The notes under the pieces were generated by a model that saw nothing but the letters and a program-made list of their open reading frames with translations, ran no database searches and was not told the DNA's origin. Of a stretch of DNA of 64,000 bases, positions 16,184 through 25,134 are shown one piece after another. This DNA is from Halobacteriales archaeon QS_6_64_34 (GTDB taxonomy: Archaea; Halobacteriota; Halobacteria; Halobacteriales; Haloarculaceae). The stretch covers positions 59,178 through 123,177 of the forward strand of contig PXRT01000002.1 of assembly GCA_003020925.1 (NCBI GenBank), given 5' to 3'. How positions within the stretch are numbered: position 1 is the stretch's first letter; the number at the start of each line of letters is the position of its first letter. Made by a program: the position numbers and the translations under genes.

Positions 16184-17503
16184 TCATTTCGCCACCTCCG
16201 AAATCGCCGCGATGAGCCCGTCCTCGGCCTCGGCGGTCACCTCGGTGGCCGAGACCTGAATCAGGTGCTCGCCGATTTCGTGGACGGCGTACCCCTCCGA
16301 GGCGAGGTCATCGACGACGGCTCTCGCGGGCTGGTCGGTGTGGGCGACGAACTCCCGGAAGTGGTGGCCGTCGTGGACCGGCGCCTGCAGGCCGACCACG
16401 TCGTCCAGCCGGGCCGCGAGGTCGCGGGGCCGCGTCACGCAGTCCTCGGCCAGGTCGACGAGCCCGTCGGGGCCGAGCCACGCGGCGTGCATCGCCGTCC
16501 GCAGGGCCACCCACGCCTGGTTGGTACAGATGTTCGAGGTCGCCCGCTCCTTGCGGATGTGCTGTTCGCGGGTCTGGAGCGTGAGCGTGTACGCCCGGCG
16601 ACCGTCGCTGTCCTCGCCGGCCCCGACGAGTCGGCCGGGGACCTGCCGGAGGTACTCCTCGCGCGTGACGAACATCCCGAGGCCGAAGCCGTAGGCGGTG
16701 CCCGTCCCCAGCGAGGCGGCGTCGCCGACGACCACATCGGCGCCCACGTCGGCGGGCCGTTCCAACAGTGCGAGCGCGACCGGGTCCGACCCCAGACAGA
16801 ACAGCGCGTCGTGGTCCTCGGCCAGCGCGCCGATGTCGGCGAGTCGCTCCTCGATGACACCCCGGACCGTCGGCGTCTCGGCGTACACCAGCGCGACGTC
16901 CTCGTCGATGGCGTCGGCGAGCGCGTCCACGTCGGCCTGCCCGTTGACCATCGGATACGATTCGACGTCGAGTCCCGGGCCGTCGACGTAGTTCGCCAGG
17001 ACGGCGCGCTTGCCCTCGCGGAGGTAGGCCGGCACCAGCACCGTCTCGCCCGACACCGAGCGCACCCGCTGGGAGAGCGTCGCCGCCTCGCCCAGCGCCG
17101 TCGCATCGTCGTACATCGAGCAGTTGGCGACGTCCAGCCCGGTGAGTTCGACCAGCATCGACTGGTACTCGAAAAGGGCCTGCAGAAAGCCCTGAGCGAC
17201 CTCGGGCTGGTACTGCGTGTAGGAAGTCAGAAACTCCGAGCGCGTCGAGAGGTCGTCGACCACGCTCGGGACGTAGTGGGTGTAGTGACCCCGACCGAGA
17301 AACTCGGTCAGGTCGTCGTTGCGCCCCAGGAGTTTGGCTGCCTCTCGGCGCGCCGCCCGTTCGCCGTGTGCGTCTATCCCGAAGTCGCCGTCGAAGGCAA
17401 CCGAGCCGGGCACGTCGAACAGCGCCTCGATATTGTTGACGCCGACCGCCTCAAGCATCGCCTCGGTCTCGGTCGCAGTGTGTGGGGCGTACGGGCTGGT
17501 CAT
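16184..17503 (-). CDS. gcvPA: Glycine dehydrogenase (decarboxylating) subunit 1
   Basis: 439 residues from ATG 17503 ([20 protein letters not shown]). [33 protein letters not shown], and [13 protein letters not shown] are characteristic of the N-terminal half of P-protein. Acts in glycine cleavage with GcvPB, GcvH and GcvT, giving CO2, ammonia and methylene-tetrahydrofolate. About 140 bases separate it from gcvH; that spacer contains a short direct repeat (GCGAACGGTCCA/GCGAGCGGTCCA at 17526-17550) and could carry an internal promoter. Confidence 0.94.
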   Translation of the reverse strand: MTSPYAPHTATETEAMLEAVGVNNIEALFDVPGSVAFDGDFGIDAHGERAARREAAKLLGRNDDLTEFLGRGHYTHYVPSVVDDLSTRSEFLTSYTQYQPEVAQGFLQALFEYQSMLVELTGLDVANCSMYDDATALGEAATLSQRVRSVSGETVLVPAYLREGKRAVLANYVDGPGLDVESYPMVNGQADVDALADAIDEDVALVYAETPTVRGVIEERLADIGALAEDHDALFCLGSDPVALALLERPADVGADVVVGDAASLGTGTAYGFGLGMFVTREEYLRQVPGRLVGAGEDSDGRRAYTLTLQTREQHIRKERATSNICTNQAWVALRTAMHAAWLGPDGLVDLAEDCVTRPRDLAARLDDVVGLQAPVHDGHHFREFVAHTDQPARAVVDDLASEGYAVHEIGEHLIQVSATEVTAEAEDGLIAAISEVAK

Positions 17504-17643
17504 GGGAACTGTCTCGGAAACCGGCGAACGGTCCAGCGAGCGGTCCAGCGAGCAGGCATTGATAGCCAACTGTTGTGGCCGCCCGCATATGATTATCCCG
17601 ATTCGGGGCGCCCGAGCGTTCCGAACCCAGAGACCGCAGCGGT

Positions 17644-18027
17644 CTAAACTATCTGGTCGCGGTACTCCTCGGCGGAGAGCAACTCGTCCAGTTCCCCCTC
17701 GTCTCCGACCTCGACTTCGAGCATCCACCCGTCGCCGAAGGGGTCCTCGTTGAGCAGTTCGGGCCGGTCGAACAGCGACTCGTTGACCGCCGTCACAGTT
17801 CCGCTGATTGGCGCGTAGACGTCCGAAACGGCCTTGATGGACTCGACGACGCCGAAAGCCTCCCCCGCCGTCAAATTGTCGCCCCCGTCGGGCAGTTCCA
17901 CGAACACCACGTCACCCAGTTCGTCCTGTGCGAAGTCAGTGATACCCACGCGGGCGGTGGCGCCGTCGGTGTGGACCCACTCGTGCGATTCCAGATACCG
18001 GAGGTCGTCGGGTACGTTGAAACTCAT
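17644..18027 (-). CDS. gcvH: Glycine cleavage system H protein
   Basis: 127 residues, normal length. The lipoyl-lysine is in [18 protein letters not shown] (about residue 64). It shuttles the methylamine group between P-, T- and L-proteins. The start overlaps the gcvT stop by 4 bases (ATGA), so the two are translationally coupled. No lipoate ligase or lipoamide dehydrogenase gene is present in this window. Confidence 0.96.
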   Translation of the reverse strand: MSFNVPDDLRYLESHEWVHTDGATARVGITDFAQDELGDVVFVELPDGGDNLTAGEAFGVVESIKAVSDVYAPISGTVTAVNESLFDRPELLNEDPFGDGWMLEVEVGDEGELDELLSAEEYRDQIV

Positions 18028-19109
18028 CTGTCGATAAATGGCGTCGCCCGGGTACGTGCTTCCTTCGGTTCGCCCCGGATGACCACCTGGACCGGCGTGT
18101 CGGGGTCGGTGTACTCGGTCGGCAGGTAGGCGAGCGCAATCGGGACTCCGAGCGTCGGACTCATCGTCCCGCTAGTGACGTGTCCCAGCGGTTCCCCGTC
18201 CGCGTCGTTGACATCGTAGCCGTGCCGTGGGACACCGCGGTCCAGCAGTTCCAGCCCGACGAGTGTCTCGGCGACACCCTCGCGCTTCCGGGCGGCCAGC
18301 GCGTCACGGCCGACGAACTCGGTGTCGAGGGCGACCGTCCAGCCGATATCGGCTTCGTAGGGGGTTCGGGGCTCGTCTCTCGGGTTGAACTCCTCACCCG
18401 AGAGTAGAAAGCCCATCTCCAGACGGAGCGTGTCCCGTGCACCCAAGCCACAGGGCTGGCAGTTCAGCGCCGACCACACTGTCTCTGCCTCCGAGGCCGG
18501 ACAGAGCAGTTCGAACCCGTCCTCGCCCGTGTAGCCGGTGCGGGCGACCAGGCTCTCGACGCCGGCGACGGCCCCGCTCGCCACCTCGAACCGGCCCAGC
18601 GAGTCCGGCGAAAGCGCCGTCTCCGCTGTTAGCGTGTCCTGGGCCTCCGGTCCCTGCAGTGCAATCATCGCGTACTCCTCGGTCCGGTTAGTCACTGTGG
18701 CCGTCAGTCCCCACTCGTCGCGGTGGGTCACCCACCGCTCTGTCATCTCGCCGTCGTGGCCCGCGTTCGGGATGAAGAGGTAGTCGTCGTCGGACTCGTC
18801 GGGCAGCCGGTAGACGACGGTGTCATCCAGCAAGATTCCGTCCGCGTCGGTGATACCCGCATACTGGGCGTCGCCAGGGGACAGTTTGGCGACGTCGTTG
18901 GTCGTCAACCGCTGGGTGAGTTCGAGCGCGTCCGGGCCGGAGACGGTCACCTGTCCCATGTGGGACACGTCGAACTTCCCGACGGTCTCCCGGACGGCGG
19001 TGTGTTCTATGCGAATCGAATCGAACTCGACCGGCATCTCCCAGCCGCCGAAGTCGGTGAGCGTCGGGTCCTCGTACACCCCCGCGAGGGGGGACTGTCG
19101 GAGTGTCAT
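18024..19109 (-). CDS. gcvT: Aminomethyltransferase (glycine cleavage T protein)
   Basis: 361 residues from ATG 19109 ([20 protein letters not shown]). [45 protein letters not shown] and the C-terminal barrel [13 protein letters not shown] match the folate-dependent T protein. First gene of the gcvT-gcvH-gcvPA-gcvPB operon. The open frame continues upstream to 19259 but without conservation. The 19110-19349 spacer holds an AT-rich box (TAGTTTACA, near 19171-19179 on the minus strand) as a likely promoter; no riboswitch structure was evident to me. Confidence 0.95.
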   Translation of the reverse strand: MTLRQSPLAGVYEDPTLTDFGGWEMPVEFDSIRIEHTAVRETVGKFDVSHMGQVTVSGPDALELTQRLTTNDVAKLSPGDAQYAGITDADGILLDDTVVYRLPDESDDDYLFIPNAGHDGEMTERWVTHRDEWGLTATVTNRTEEYAMIALQGPEAQDTLTAETALSPDSLGRFEVASGAVAGVESLVARTGYTGEDGFELLCPASEAETVWSALNCQPCGLGARDTLRLEMGFLLSGEEFNPRDEPRTPYEADIGWTVALDTEFVGRDALAARKREGVAETLVGLELLDRGVPRHGYDVNDADGEPLGHVTSGTMSPTLGVPIALAYLPTEYTDPDTPVQVVIRGEPKEARTRATPFIDR

Positions 19110-19349
19110 GGCTACTGGCTCGCCCCCTGTGACCTTACGAGTTGGCCTTCTGGGGTGATTTTGCCCGAGCGTGTAAACTACATATCGCGATAGGAAATCG
19201 GTTTCTGGCCGCGCTGGCACCGATGGGAGAGCGCCCCTGCAGTTCGACCGCTCAGGCATAGTTTGATGTCCTTCGAGAATTCGGCGTCCTCGGAGTGAAA
19301 CCCGTTCGGGGAGCTCCCAGGACAGTGTTGTGACTCGGCTATGCGGTGA

Positions 19350-20483
19350 TTACAGGTCGCCGTTGACGATATCCCCGACCCGCTGGCGGTCGAACAGCTC
19401 CTCGTTCCGGTCGAATTCGTCGGGGAACAGCTGCGTGGCCGCTCGCTCCGTCTTCGAGAGGTTGATAATCGGTCCCTGATACATCCCGCCGGCCGGGTAG
19501 ACGTCCCCGTTCTGGACGGCCGTGAGCTGGCTCGCCGTGCTGTGCTCGCGCATGAACGCCAGGTAGGTGTCCCGGAAGTCGGACGCCGTCCGGTGCTCGT
19601 CCGTGTAGAACATGAGCACCTCCGGGTCGATATCCAGCAGCGGTTCGTAGTCGATAGTGCCACGGTCCGACGTGAAACTCTGGATGTCAGAGCCCGCGAG
19701 GGCGTCGCTCACGCCGAGGTCTCGCCACTGCTTGTAGGCTGTCCGGTCGCCGAGTCGATACGGATAGAACTGCTCCGGTTCCGTCGACCCCGGCGAGAGG
19801 AGTGCAATTTCTGGCCGGTCATTTTCCGGCGGGAGCCGGTCCTGTATCCCCGTGATGGTCTCGTCGTGGAGCGTCTGAAGCGCGTCGAACCGCGCCGTTC
19901 GCTGGAACACCTGTGCGACTTTTTCCGTAGCTTCGTACAGCGAGAAGTACGGATAACTATCGTGCCATGGATACGTGGAGAAGCTCGTGTTGCCACACAG
20001 TGGTGCGACGTTCTCGCTGATGTCGTCGACATCCGCCTGCTCCCAGTTGGGAATCAGGTTCGTCATGTAGTTCGGGTCGATAAAGTGGACGCCGGCGTCG
20101 ATATCGTAGAACCGCTCTTTCGTGATGCCGTCCTGCCACAGCGACGTGATGCCGTCCTTGCTCGGCGAGAGCCCGGGGATATCGTCGTAGTGCCACGTCC
20201 GGTACTCGCCGGTGAGGACGACGGCACTGGGCTTGTCCGCACCGAGTGCGACGCCCATATCGGCCCAGCTCGCGTTCTCGGCGACCCAGGTCTCGGGCAC
20301 CGACTCAAAGGTGACCTCCCCCGTGGGTGGAATCGTCACCGAGTACGGCCCGCCCGGTGTACCAGTGGCCTGTTCGGAACCAGAGCTATCGACGAAGTTC
20401 GAACAGCCCGCCAGTCCGAGCCCGGCTGCAACCGCGCCGCCGTACTTGAGGGTGTCTCTGCGCGTTGGTTTCCGTCTACTCAT
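19350..20483 (-). CDS. Iron/siderophore-type ABC transporter substrate-binding lipoprotein
   Basis: 377 residues. The N-terminus MSRRKPTRRDTLKYGGAVAA GLGLAGCSNF has a twin-arginine motif and a lipobox cysteine, so it is exported folded and anchored to the membrane. The body follows the class-III (FepB/BtuF-type) binding-protein pattern, with a long helix linking two lobes (FQRTARFDALQTLHDETITG). Two DtxR-like operators and a TATA box sit directly upstream, so it is probably repressed by iron or manganese. The only adjacent permease sequence is a relic, so a permease and ATPase encoded elsewhere must serve it, if it still works. Confidence 0.85.
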   Translation of the reverse strand: MSRRKPTRRDTLKYGGAVAAGLGLAGCSNFVDSSGSEQATGTPGGPYSVTIPPTGEVTFESVPETWVAENASWADMGVALGADKPSAVVLTGEYRTWHYDDIPGLSPSKDGITSLWQDGITKERFYDIDAGVHFIDPNYMTNLIPNWEQADVDDISENVAPLCGNTSFSTYPWHDSYPYFSLYEATEKVAQVFQRTARFDALQTLHDETITGIQDRLPPENDRPEIALLSPGSTEPEQFYPYRLGDRTAYKQWRDLGVSDALAGSDIQSFTSDRGTIDYEPLLDIDPEVLMFYTDEHRTASDFRDTYLAFMREHSTASQLTAVQNGDVYPAGGMYQGPIINLSKTERAATQLFPDEFDRNEELFDRQRVGDIVNGDL

Positions 20484-20484
20484 A

Positions 20485-20540
20485 TTTTTAGGATAGCCTA
20501 AACAGTATATAACGGCACCGATTCTTAGGCCGGCCTAAAT
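20485..20540 (-). promoter_or_regulatory. Metal-repressor (DtxR/SirR/Idr-type) operators and TATA box of the binding-protein gene
   Basis: On the plus strand TTTTAGGATAGCCTAAA lies at 20486-20502 and CTTAGGCCGGCCTAAA at 20524-20539, two partly palindromic TTAGG-N-CCTAA boxes, the form recognised by DtxR-family iron/manganese repressors. Between them, on the minus strand, is TTATATAC, about 27 bases before the likely leaderless start at 20483. One box thus covers the transcription start and the other lies upstream of the TATA box, an arrangement suited to tight repression. Confidence 0.7.
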
Positions 20541-20803
20541 ATCGCCACTATCCGCAGCGATTGGTCCGGTAGCCCGTCGACGTTGCCGGCCTGGGCCCGC
20601 CACAGCGTCGCATAGAAGCCCCCTGCTTCGGGGAAGGAGTCGTGGTGCCCCGCTTGACGATGTCGACCGTCGCTCCCGACGATGTTGCACACCACGTGGG
20701 GGACGATGAGGCCGACGAAACCGACGATACCGGCGACGGCGATGCTGGCGGCGGCGGCCAGCACGGCGACCCCCGAGGAGGCAAATCGGACCTTCTCAAA
20801 CAC
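20541..20803 (-). pseudogene. Relic joining a FecCD/BtuC permease fragment to an ABC-exporter ATPase tail
   Basis: From 20803 the frame reads a hydrophobic stretch ending AGIVGFVGLIVPHVVCNIVG SD, the conserved helix and loop of FecCD/BtuC permeases, which should continue about 80 residues. Instead it changes to DGRHRQAGHHDSFPEAGG, then FYATLWRAQAGNVDGLPDQ, which resembles the C-terminal end of an ABC exporter (DGRIVERGTHDELL...GGxYATLWRxQ) with an indel. Two unrelated deleted genes are fused here. It lies just upstream of the iron-type binding protein on the same strand. Confidence 0.6.
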
Positions 20804-20896
20804 AGTTCTGTATAGCGCTAACTAATTTATTACGTCCGACAGCCCGTGACAGTACGAAACACCAGAGCTAAATCCAATCACCGGTGAGAAGCCGAT

Positions 20897-21352
20897 ATGA
20901 GCCTCTTCAGTCGGTTTCGCGACGACGACACGGACCGGGTCGGGCTGTACGTCGACGGGCCCAACGTGTTGCGCCAGGAGTTCGACGTCGACCTCGACGA
21001 AGTCCGAACTATCGGTGCGTCCTACGGCCCACTGGCCGTGACCAGACTTTACCTCGACGAGAACGCCTCGCCGGGGCTCATCCAGGCCGGCGAGGCCCGG
21101 GGGTTCGAGGTGATAACCACCAGCGGCGACGTGGACGTCCGGCTGGCCGTCGACGCGACCGAGGCCGTCGCCAGCGGCCGTATCGACGTGCTCGTGGTGG
21201 CCTCCCGGGACACGGACTTCAAGCCCGCACTGGAGGTCGCCGCCCGCGAGGGCGTTCGTACCGTGGCGCTGGCACCCGGTGAACACGGCAAATCCGACGC
21301 GCTCCAGAACGCGGCCCAGGATGGGCTCTCGTTATCGGCCGATGTGGAGTAG
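20897..21352 (+). CDS. NYN-domain (PIN-like) protein, LabA/TIGR00288 type
   Basis: 151 residues. Residues about 15-140 form the NYN fold with acidic residues at YVDGPNVLRQEFDVDLDE, GDVDVRLAVDATEA and VVASRDTDFKPALEVA that would bind metal for RNase activity. The family is predicted to act on RNA; substrates are unknown. A stretch of 94 bases from the preceding relic contains its promoter. The next gene follows after 56 bases with its own TTTTTG-type box, so co-transcription is uncertain. Confidence 0.88.
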   Translation: MSLFSRFRDDDTDRVGLYVDGPNVLRQEFDVDLDEVRTIGASYGPLAVTRLYLDENASPGLIQAGEARGFEVITTSGDVDVRLAVDATEAVASGRIDVLVVASRDTDFKPALEVAAREGVRTVALAPGEHGKSDALQNAAQDGLSLSADVE

Positions 21353-21408
21353 CGGGGAACCAAACCGAAGAGCAGAGAGGTTTTTGCCTCGCGAACCCGA
21401 CCTCCGAT

Positions 21409-22254
21409 ATGGATATCGACGAGACGCCGGTACTGGACAACCACCTCCATCTCGACCCGGTCCAGGGCCGCAACACCGAGGCCGTCGAGGAGTTCGCCGA
21501 CCACGGCGGGACGCACTTGCTGGTGCTCAACAAACCCTCGTGGCACCTCGTGGAGGCAGCCACCGACGAGGGGACGTTCCGCGAAGGGTTCGACCTCACA
21601 GTGGGAGCGGTCGAGGACGCAATAGAGGTGCTCCCCGGCCGGGCCTGGCCCGTCCTCGGCGTGCATCCCGCGCTCATTTCGAAGCTTGTCGAGGACGGAT
21701 ACTCGCCGGAAGAGGCCCGGGACATCATGCAACGCGGGCTGGACGTGGCGAGCGAGTACGTCACCGACGGCCCGGCGCTGGCCATCAAGTCCGGCCGGCC
21801 CCACTACGACGTGAACGACGCCGTCTGGGCGGCCTCGAACGCAGTGATGCGCCATGCCTTCGAGCTGGCCGCCGAGGGCGAGTTCGCCGTCCAGCTACAC
21901 ACAGAGGGCGGCGAGGAGTTCGAACAGGTGGCCGAGTGGGCAGAGGAGCGCGGGATGGACCGTCGGCAGGTCATCAAGCACTACTCTGGCGGCCGGTTGC
22001 AGGGACCGACGAAATCAGTACTCGCGGACAAGGACGAACTGAAACTGGCCATCGAGGAAGCCGAACCGTTCCTAATGGAGACTGACTACATCGACGACCC
22101 GGAGCGACCGGGGGCAGTGCTGGGCCCGAAGACGGTGCCCCGGCGCGTGCGCTGGCTGCTGGAGAACGGCGAGGACGAAGCAGTCCGGGTCGCACACGTC
22201 GAGACGCCCGAAGCGGTGTACGGTATCGACACCGAAGCGACCCTGTCCCGGTAA
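21409..22254 (+). CDS. TatD-family metal-dependent hydrolase
   Basis: 281 residues. LDNHLHLDP supplies the HxH metal ligands, followed by WPVLGVHPA, VQLHTEGG with a third His, and VIKHYSGG. These fit the TIM-barrel TatD/amidohydrolase layout; TatD proteins are Mg-dependent nucleases or related hydrolases. The C-terminal part contains FLMETDYIDDPERPG, the usual conserved Asp-bearing loop. Its substrate in archaea is unknown. The 22255-22501 spacer downstream contains no gene I can support. Confidence 0.88.
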   Translation: MDIDETPVLDNHLHLDPVQGRNTEAVEEFADHGGTHLLVLNKPSWHLVEAATDEGTFREGFDLTVGAVEDAIEVLPGRAWPVLGVHPALISKLVEDGYSPEEARDIMQRGLDVASEYVTDGPALAIKSGRPHYDVNDAVWAASNAVMRHAFELAAEGEFAVQLHTEGGEEFEQVAEWAEERGMDRRQVIKHYSGGRLQGPTKSVLADKDELKLAIEEAEPFLMETDYIDDPERPGAVLGPKTVPRRVRWLLENGEDEAVRVAHVETPEAVYGIDTEATLSR

Positions 22255-22501
22255 AGCACAGCGTGCTATAGAGAACTGACAGCTGTCGAGGACCACAAGT
22301 TCGGAAGGTAGATTCCTACAAATCAATTTTTGATTGACACTAATTCAGTCCGGGGATGATTCTACCTGCGAAATCCGCCCTCTGTCGTTCAATCATATCA
22401 GAAAAGACAGGGTAGCGGGGGAGTACTCAATAAGAACCGTGGTTTCAGGCGTTCATCCACCACTTCGAGGTAGCAAAGAACAACCCCACTGAGATGAGAG
22501 C

Positions 22502-22684
22502 GTGTCGGACACCCAGTTGACCGAAGCGCTGGCCGTCTCCGACCACACTCGATTCGGGAAGGCAGGCGCGCGGAAGGCCATCGAGCAGGGTATCAAGCGC
22601 GGTGCGATTCGGGATATTCCCCGGTCGCTCCCCGGCGGCGTGCAGTTGACAGGCGTTCTCTACGGGCGAAGTGAGGGTGGGTGA
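22502..22684 (+). CDS. Small hypothetical protein
   Basis: 60 residues from GTG 22502; no family recognised. Basic in the middle (HTRFGKAGARKAIEQGIKRG) with a possible helix-turn-helix feel, ending LTGVLYGRSEGG. The stop overlaps the next GTG start by 4 bases (GTGA), which suggests a real two-gene unit, of the compact kind seen in proviruses and plasmids. No ATG start is available, so support is modest. Confidence 0.4.
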   Translation: MSDTQLTEALAVSDHTRFGKAGARKAIEQGIKRGAIRDIPRSLPGGVQLTGVLYGRSEGG

Positions 22685-22881
22685 GCGCCGGACCGTCGCC
22701 CATCGAGGAGATGGACCGCGACGAACTCGAAACGGAACTGGCGGACCTTCGAGACCGGGTTGAACGACTCGAGCAGGTTGAGACCGCCGTCACCAAGCTT
22801 GTCAACCAATTCAACGACACCGATGGTGACGGCCAGTTCCTGACCGCTTCCGACCGGGATCAGTACGTCTCGAAGGCGTAG
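22681..22881 (+). CDS. Small coiled-coil hypothetical protein
   Basis: 66 residues from GTG 22681. DRDELETELADLRDRVERLE is a strong heptad-type coiled coil (residues about 10-40), followed by a polar tail containing NDTDGDGQFL. It is coupled to the preceding small gene by a 4-base overlap. Haloviruses encode many proteins of this shape, but no viral neighbour genes are present here. Confidence 0.45.
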   Translation: MSAGPSPIEEMDRDELETELADLRDRVERLEQVETAVTKLVNQFNDTDGDGQFLTASDRDQYVSKA

Positions 22882-23061
22882 GCGCGGTTGAGGGGCTGGC
22901 CGGCATGGTGCAGGACCACGACACGCGATACAGCGGCACGAGTCGGTTATCAGTGACTCTCGGAGTGCCGCCTGTGATGTCTCCGAGCACTGGTGGAACG
23001 TCGTCGAGGCCGCCCACAATCTCGCCGGGAGTCCCGGACACGGCCTGAAAGACGGTCGCCC

Positions 23062-23667
23062 TCAAGTGCGAGTCGTTAGGCGAGCGGCAAGGAGTGGTAG
23101 CTCACTGCCGTACGCGCCGACGACGGTTGAGCTGCCGGCGTCGCTCGTACTGGACGAGGTGTCGCCGTCACTCGCACCGGACGAGTGACTGTTGACGCCT
23201 GACTCTCCCTCTGAACTCTCGATAACATAGGCGGTTTCACCGTTGTGCGTGACCTCCACTGTGTACGAACTTGTTTCCGGAATTTTTAGTTTCCCTCGGT
23301 ACGCCAGCACGCCAGAACAGCCTTTCTCGGTGGTATCAGAGGAACTTGTGGATATATTGACTCGGTAGCTATTTTCAGAAACCTCTTCGAGATCTGCATC
23401 CAATCCTTGGGATACATCATTCGTAACAACGGTTGCATTGATAGTAATCTCCCTGCCGTCTCGCGGGACATTTGAGATGTTGTTATAAGTGCTCTCATCG
23501 CAGGTCTGGTCGGTCACCTCAAACTCCTGAAGTTGACCGGTGTCATCGGAACTCGGGTTCTCTGAGCCCACCACTGCCGAGGCTCCCCCCCCGAGTATTG
23601 CGAACGGAATTCCAGCGAGCAGGACGACTGCGACCACGGCCATGGTTGCGGCGGCCAGACGATTCAT
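23062..23667 (-). CDS. Secreted or membrane-anchored haloarchaeal protein of unknown function
   Basis: 201 residues. The N-terminus MNRLAAATMAVVAVVLLAGI PFAIL is a signal peptide or membrane anchor. The mature part has four cysteines at most, a beta-rich domain (REITINATVVTNDV, SYTVEVTHNGETAYVI), and a Ser/Gly/Asp-rich tail (SSGASDGDTSSSTSDAGSS), a typical linker for surface proteins. No catalytic motif. GC is lower in the middle than in surrounding genes, so it may have been acquired. An AT-rich segment at 23670-23712 probably holds its promoter. Confidence 0.7.
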   Translation of the reverse strand: MNRLAAATMAVVAVVLLAGIPFAILGGGASAVVGSENPSSDDTGQLQEFEVTDQTCDESTYNNISNVPRDGREITINATVVTNDVSQGLDADLEEVSENSYRVNISTSSSDTTEKGCSGVLAYRGKLKIPETSSYTVEVTHNGETAYVIESSEGESGVNSHSSGASDGDTSSSTSDAGSSTVVGAYGSELPLLAARLTTRT

Positions 23668-23972
23668 ACAACTTTAATATCAATGGAGTAAAATTAAACT
23701 TTTGGGTATAATACCGCGGAGGCGATGATAGAAGTGATGAACGTGTCTAACCGCACAGAGATTCGGCCAGTTCTGAACCGGCTACGGGGCGTCGTTTATC
23801 GGACTTTCCAGGGGTGAAAGACCCAGTCGTCCGGCGGAGTCGAGAGCCTTCGCGCACCGCCGTCGCTGATATATGTGGATAACAGACACAGGAGGAAAAC
23901 TCGATTTATCTTTCAGAACGCATATAATTAACGAATAATTATTTAACGTAGACCATCATCTCCGGGAGTGTG
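23668..23972 (+). promoter_or_regulatory. Spacer with the promoter of the nucleoside-type ABC operon
   Basis: The 305-base spacer has no gene I can support. Its right end is AT-rich: CGCATATAATTAACG at about 23919-23933 gives a TATA-like box followed by ATTATTTAACG, roughly 40-50 bases before the ATG at 23973, and GGGAG at 23964-23968 is a possible ribosome binding site. The left end carries the opposite promoter of the secreted-protein gene. Confidence 0.4.
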
Positions 23973-25085
23973 ATGTCCAACATGTACAATAATGAAGATT
24001 CGGGCGATGCGGACAGAGAGCCCACAATCAACCGGCGTTCCGTGCTTGCAGCGGGGGCCACCCTCGTTGCCGGAACGACGCTCTCCGGGTGCATGAGTGA
24101 CGACAGCAGTTCGAACTCGGCGACGAACATCGCAATCGTCTCCAGTCCCGCCGGCTTCGACGACAACGCGTTCAACGACCTGGCAGTTCAGGGACTCCAG
24201 GCCGCACAGGAGGAACACGACATCGAGATAAACCAGGTCGAGGAGACCGAACAGTCGAACTACCAGTCGACCCAGTCGAGCCTCGCCGAGAGCGGTGAGT
24301 ACGACCTCATCGTCCTGGTCTCGTACAACCACACCGAGGCACTCACGCAGAACGCAACGGATTACCCGGACCAGAACTGGATGCTCATCAACGACCACGT
24401 CGACGAGCCCAACGTGGCCGGGTACACGTGGGCCAACCACGAGATGTCCTACCTCGCGGGCGTCCTGGGCGGGACGATGACGACTGAAGACCTCTCCCAC
24501 GAAGGCAACTCGAACTCGCCCGACAACGCTCATATCGGTTTCGTCGGCGGCGTCGACGGGTCGCTCATCAACGCGTTCGAGGAGTCCTACAAGGCCGGTG
24601 CGGAGTGGGTCAACTCCGATATCACCGTCGACGTGGGTTATATCGGCGATTACAGCGACACGGACACCGCTTCCAGCATCGCCTCGTCCCAGTACGACAA
24701 CGGTGCGGACATAATCTATCACGCTGCGGCGGCGGCCGGACAGGGGGTCTTCGAGGCCGCACAGGAGAACAGTCGTTTCGCCATCGGCGTCGACGCGGAC
24801 CAGTCCAAGACGCTGGAGCAGTTCCAGGACGTCATCATCGGCTCCGCGGTCAAGTACATCAACGAGGGGACCCAGGAGGTCGCTTCGGCGGTCGCGGAGG
24901 ACAACTTCGAGAGCGTCTCGGGTGCGAACACGCTCGGACTCGACGACGAGGGCGTCGACGTCGTGATTGGGCAGGCGTTCCAGGACTCGCTTCCGAATAT
25001 CGTCTCACAGAACATCCAGGATGCCAAGGACGGCATCACGAGCGGCGATATCCAGGTTCCGTGTTCCGCCTCCGGCTGTAACTGA
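23973..25085 (+). CDS. BMP-family ABC transporter substrate-binding lipoprotein (nucleoside type)
   Basis: 370 residues from ATG 23973. TINRRSVLAAGATLVAGTTL SGC combines a twin-arginine motif with a lipobox. The body follows PnrA/Med-type basic membrane proteins: GFDDNAFNDLAVQGLQAAQE, VSYNHTEAL, YLAGVLGGTMT, IGFVGGVDGSLINAFEESYKAG, IIYHAAAAAGQGVFEAAQE and GVDADQS. Members bind purine or other nucleosides. It is first in a four-gene operon with a double ATPase and two permeases. Confidence 0.93.
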   Translation: MSNMYNNEDSGDADREPTINRRSVLAAGATLVAGTTLSGCMSDDSSSNSATNIAIVSSPAGFDDNAFNDLAVQGLQAAQEEHDIEINQVEETEQSNYQSTQSSLAESGEYDLIVLVSYNHTEALTQNATDYPDQNWMLINDHVDEPNVAGYTWANHEMSYLAGVLGGTMTTEDLSHEGNSNSPDNAHIGFVGGVDGSLINAFEESYKAGAEWVNSDITVDVGYIGDYSDTDTASSIASSQYDNGADIIYHAAAAAGQGVFEAAQENSRFAIGVDADQSKTLEQFQDVIIGSAVKYINEGTQEVASAVAEDNFESVSGANTLGLDDEGVDVVIGQAFQDSLPNIVSQNIQDAKDGITSGDIQVPCSASGCN

Positions 25086-25134
25086 GTCTCCCGTACCATC
25101 TATCCGTGATTTACGAACGTTCCCACGAAGGACA

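Noticed and set aside
17520..17560. Short repeats between gcvPA and gcvH considered as a CRISPR seed
   Set aside because: Only two imperfect 12-base units with no spacers; no CRISPR array is visible anywhere in the window.
16265..17647. A 460-codon plus-strand frame opposite gcvPA
   Set aside because: Shadow of gcvPA; composition typical of antisense high-GC frames and no family features.
19110..19349. Glycine riboswitch before gcvT
   Set aside because: No paired glycine-aptamer core could be recognised and such riboswitches are not expected in haloarchaea.
22255..22501. Possible gene or attachment site in the spacer after the TatD-family gene
   Set aside because: Only short, motif-free frames such as one reading FIHHFEVAKNNPTEM; I could not tie it to any family or to a repeated sequence.
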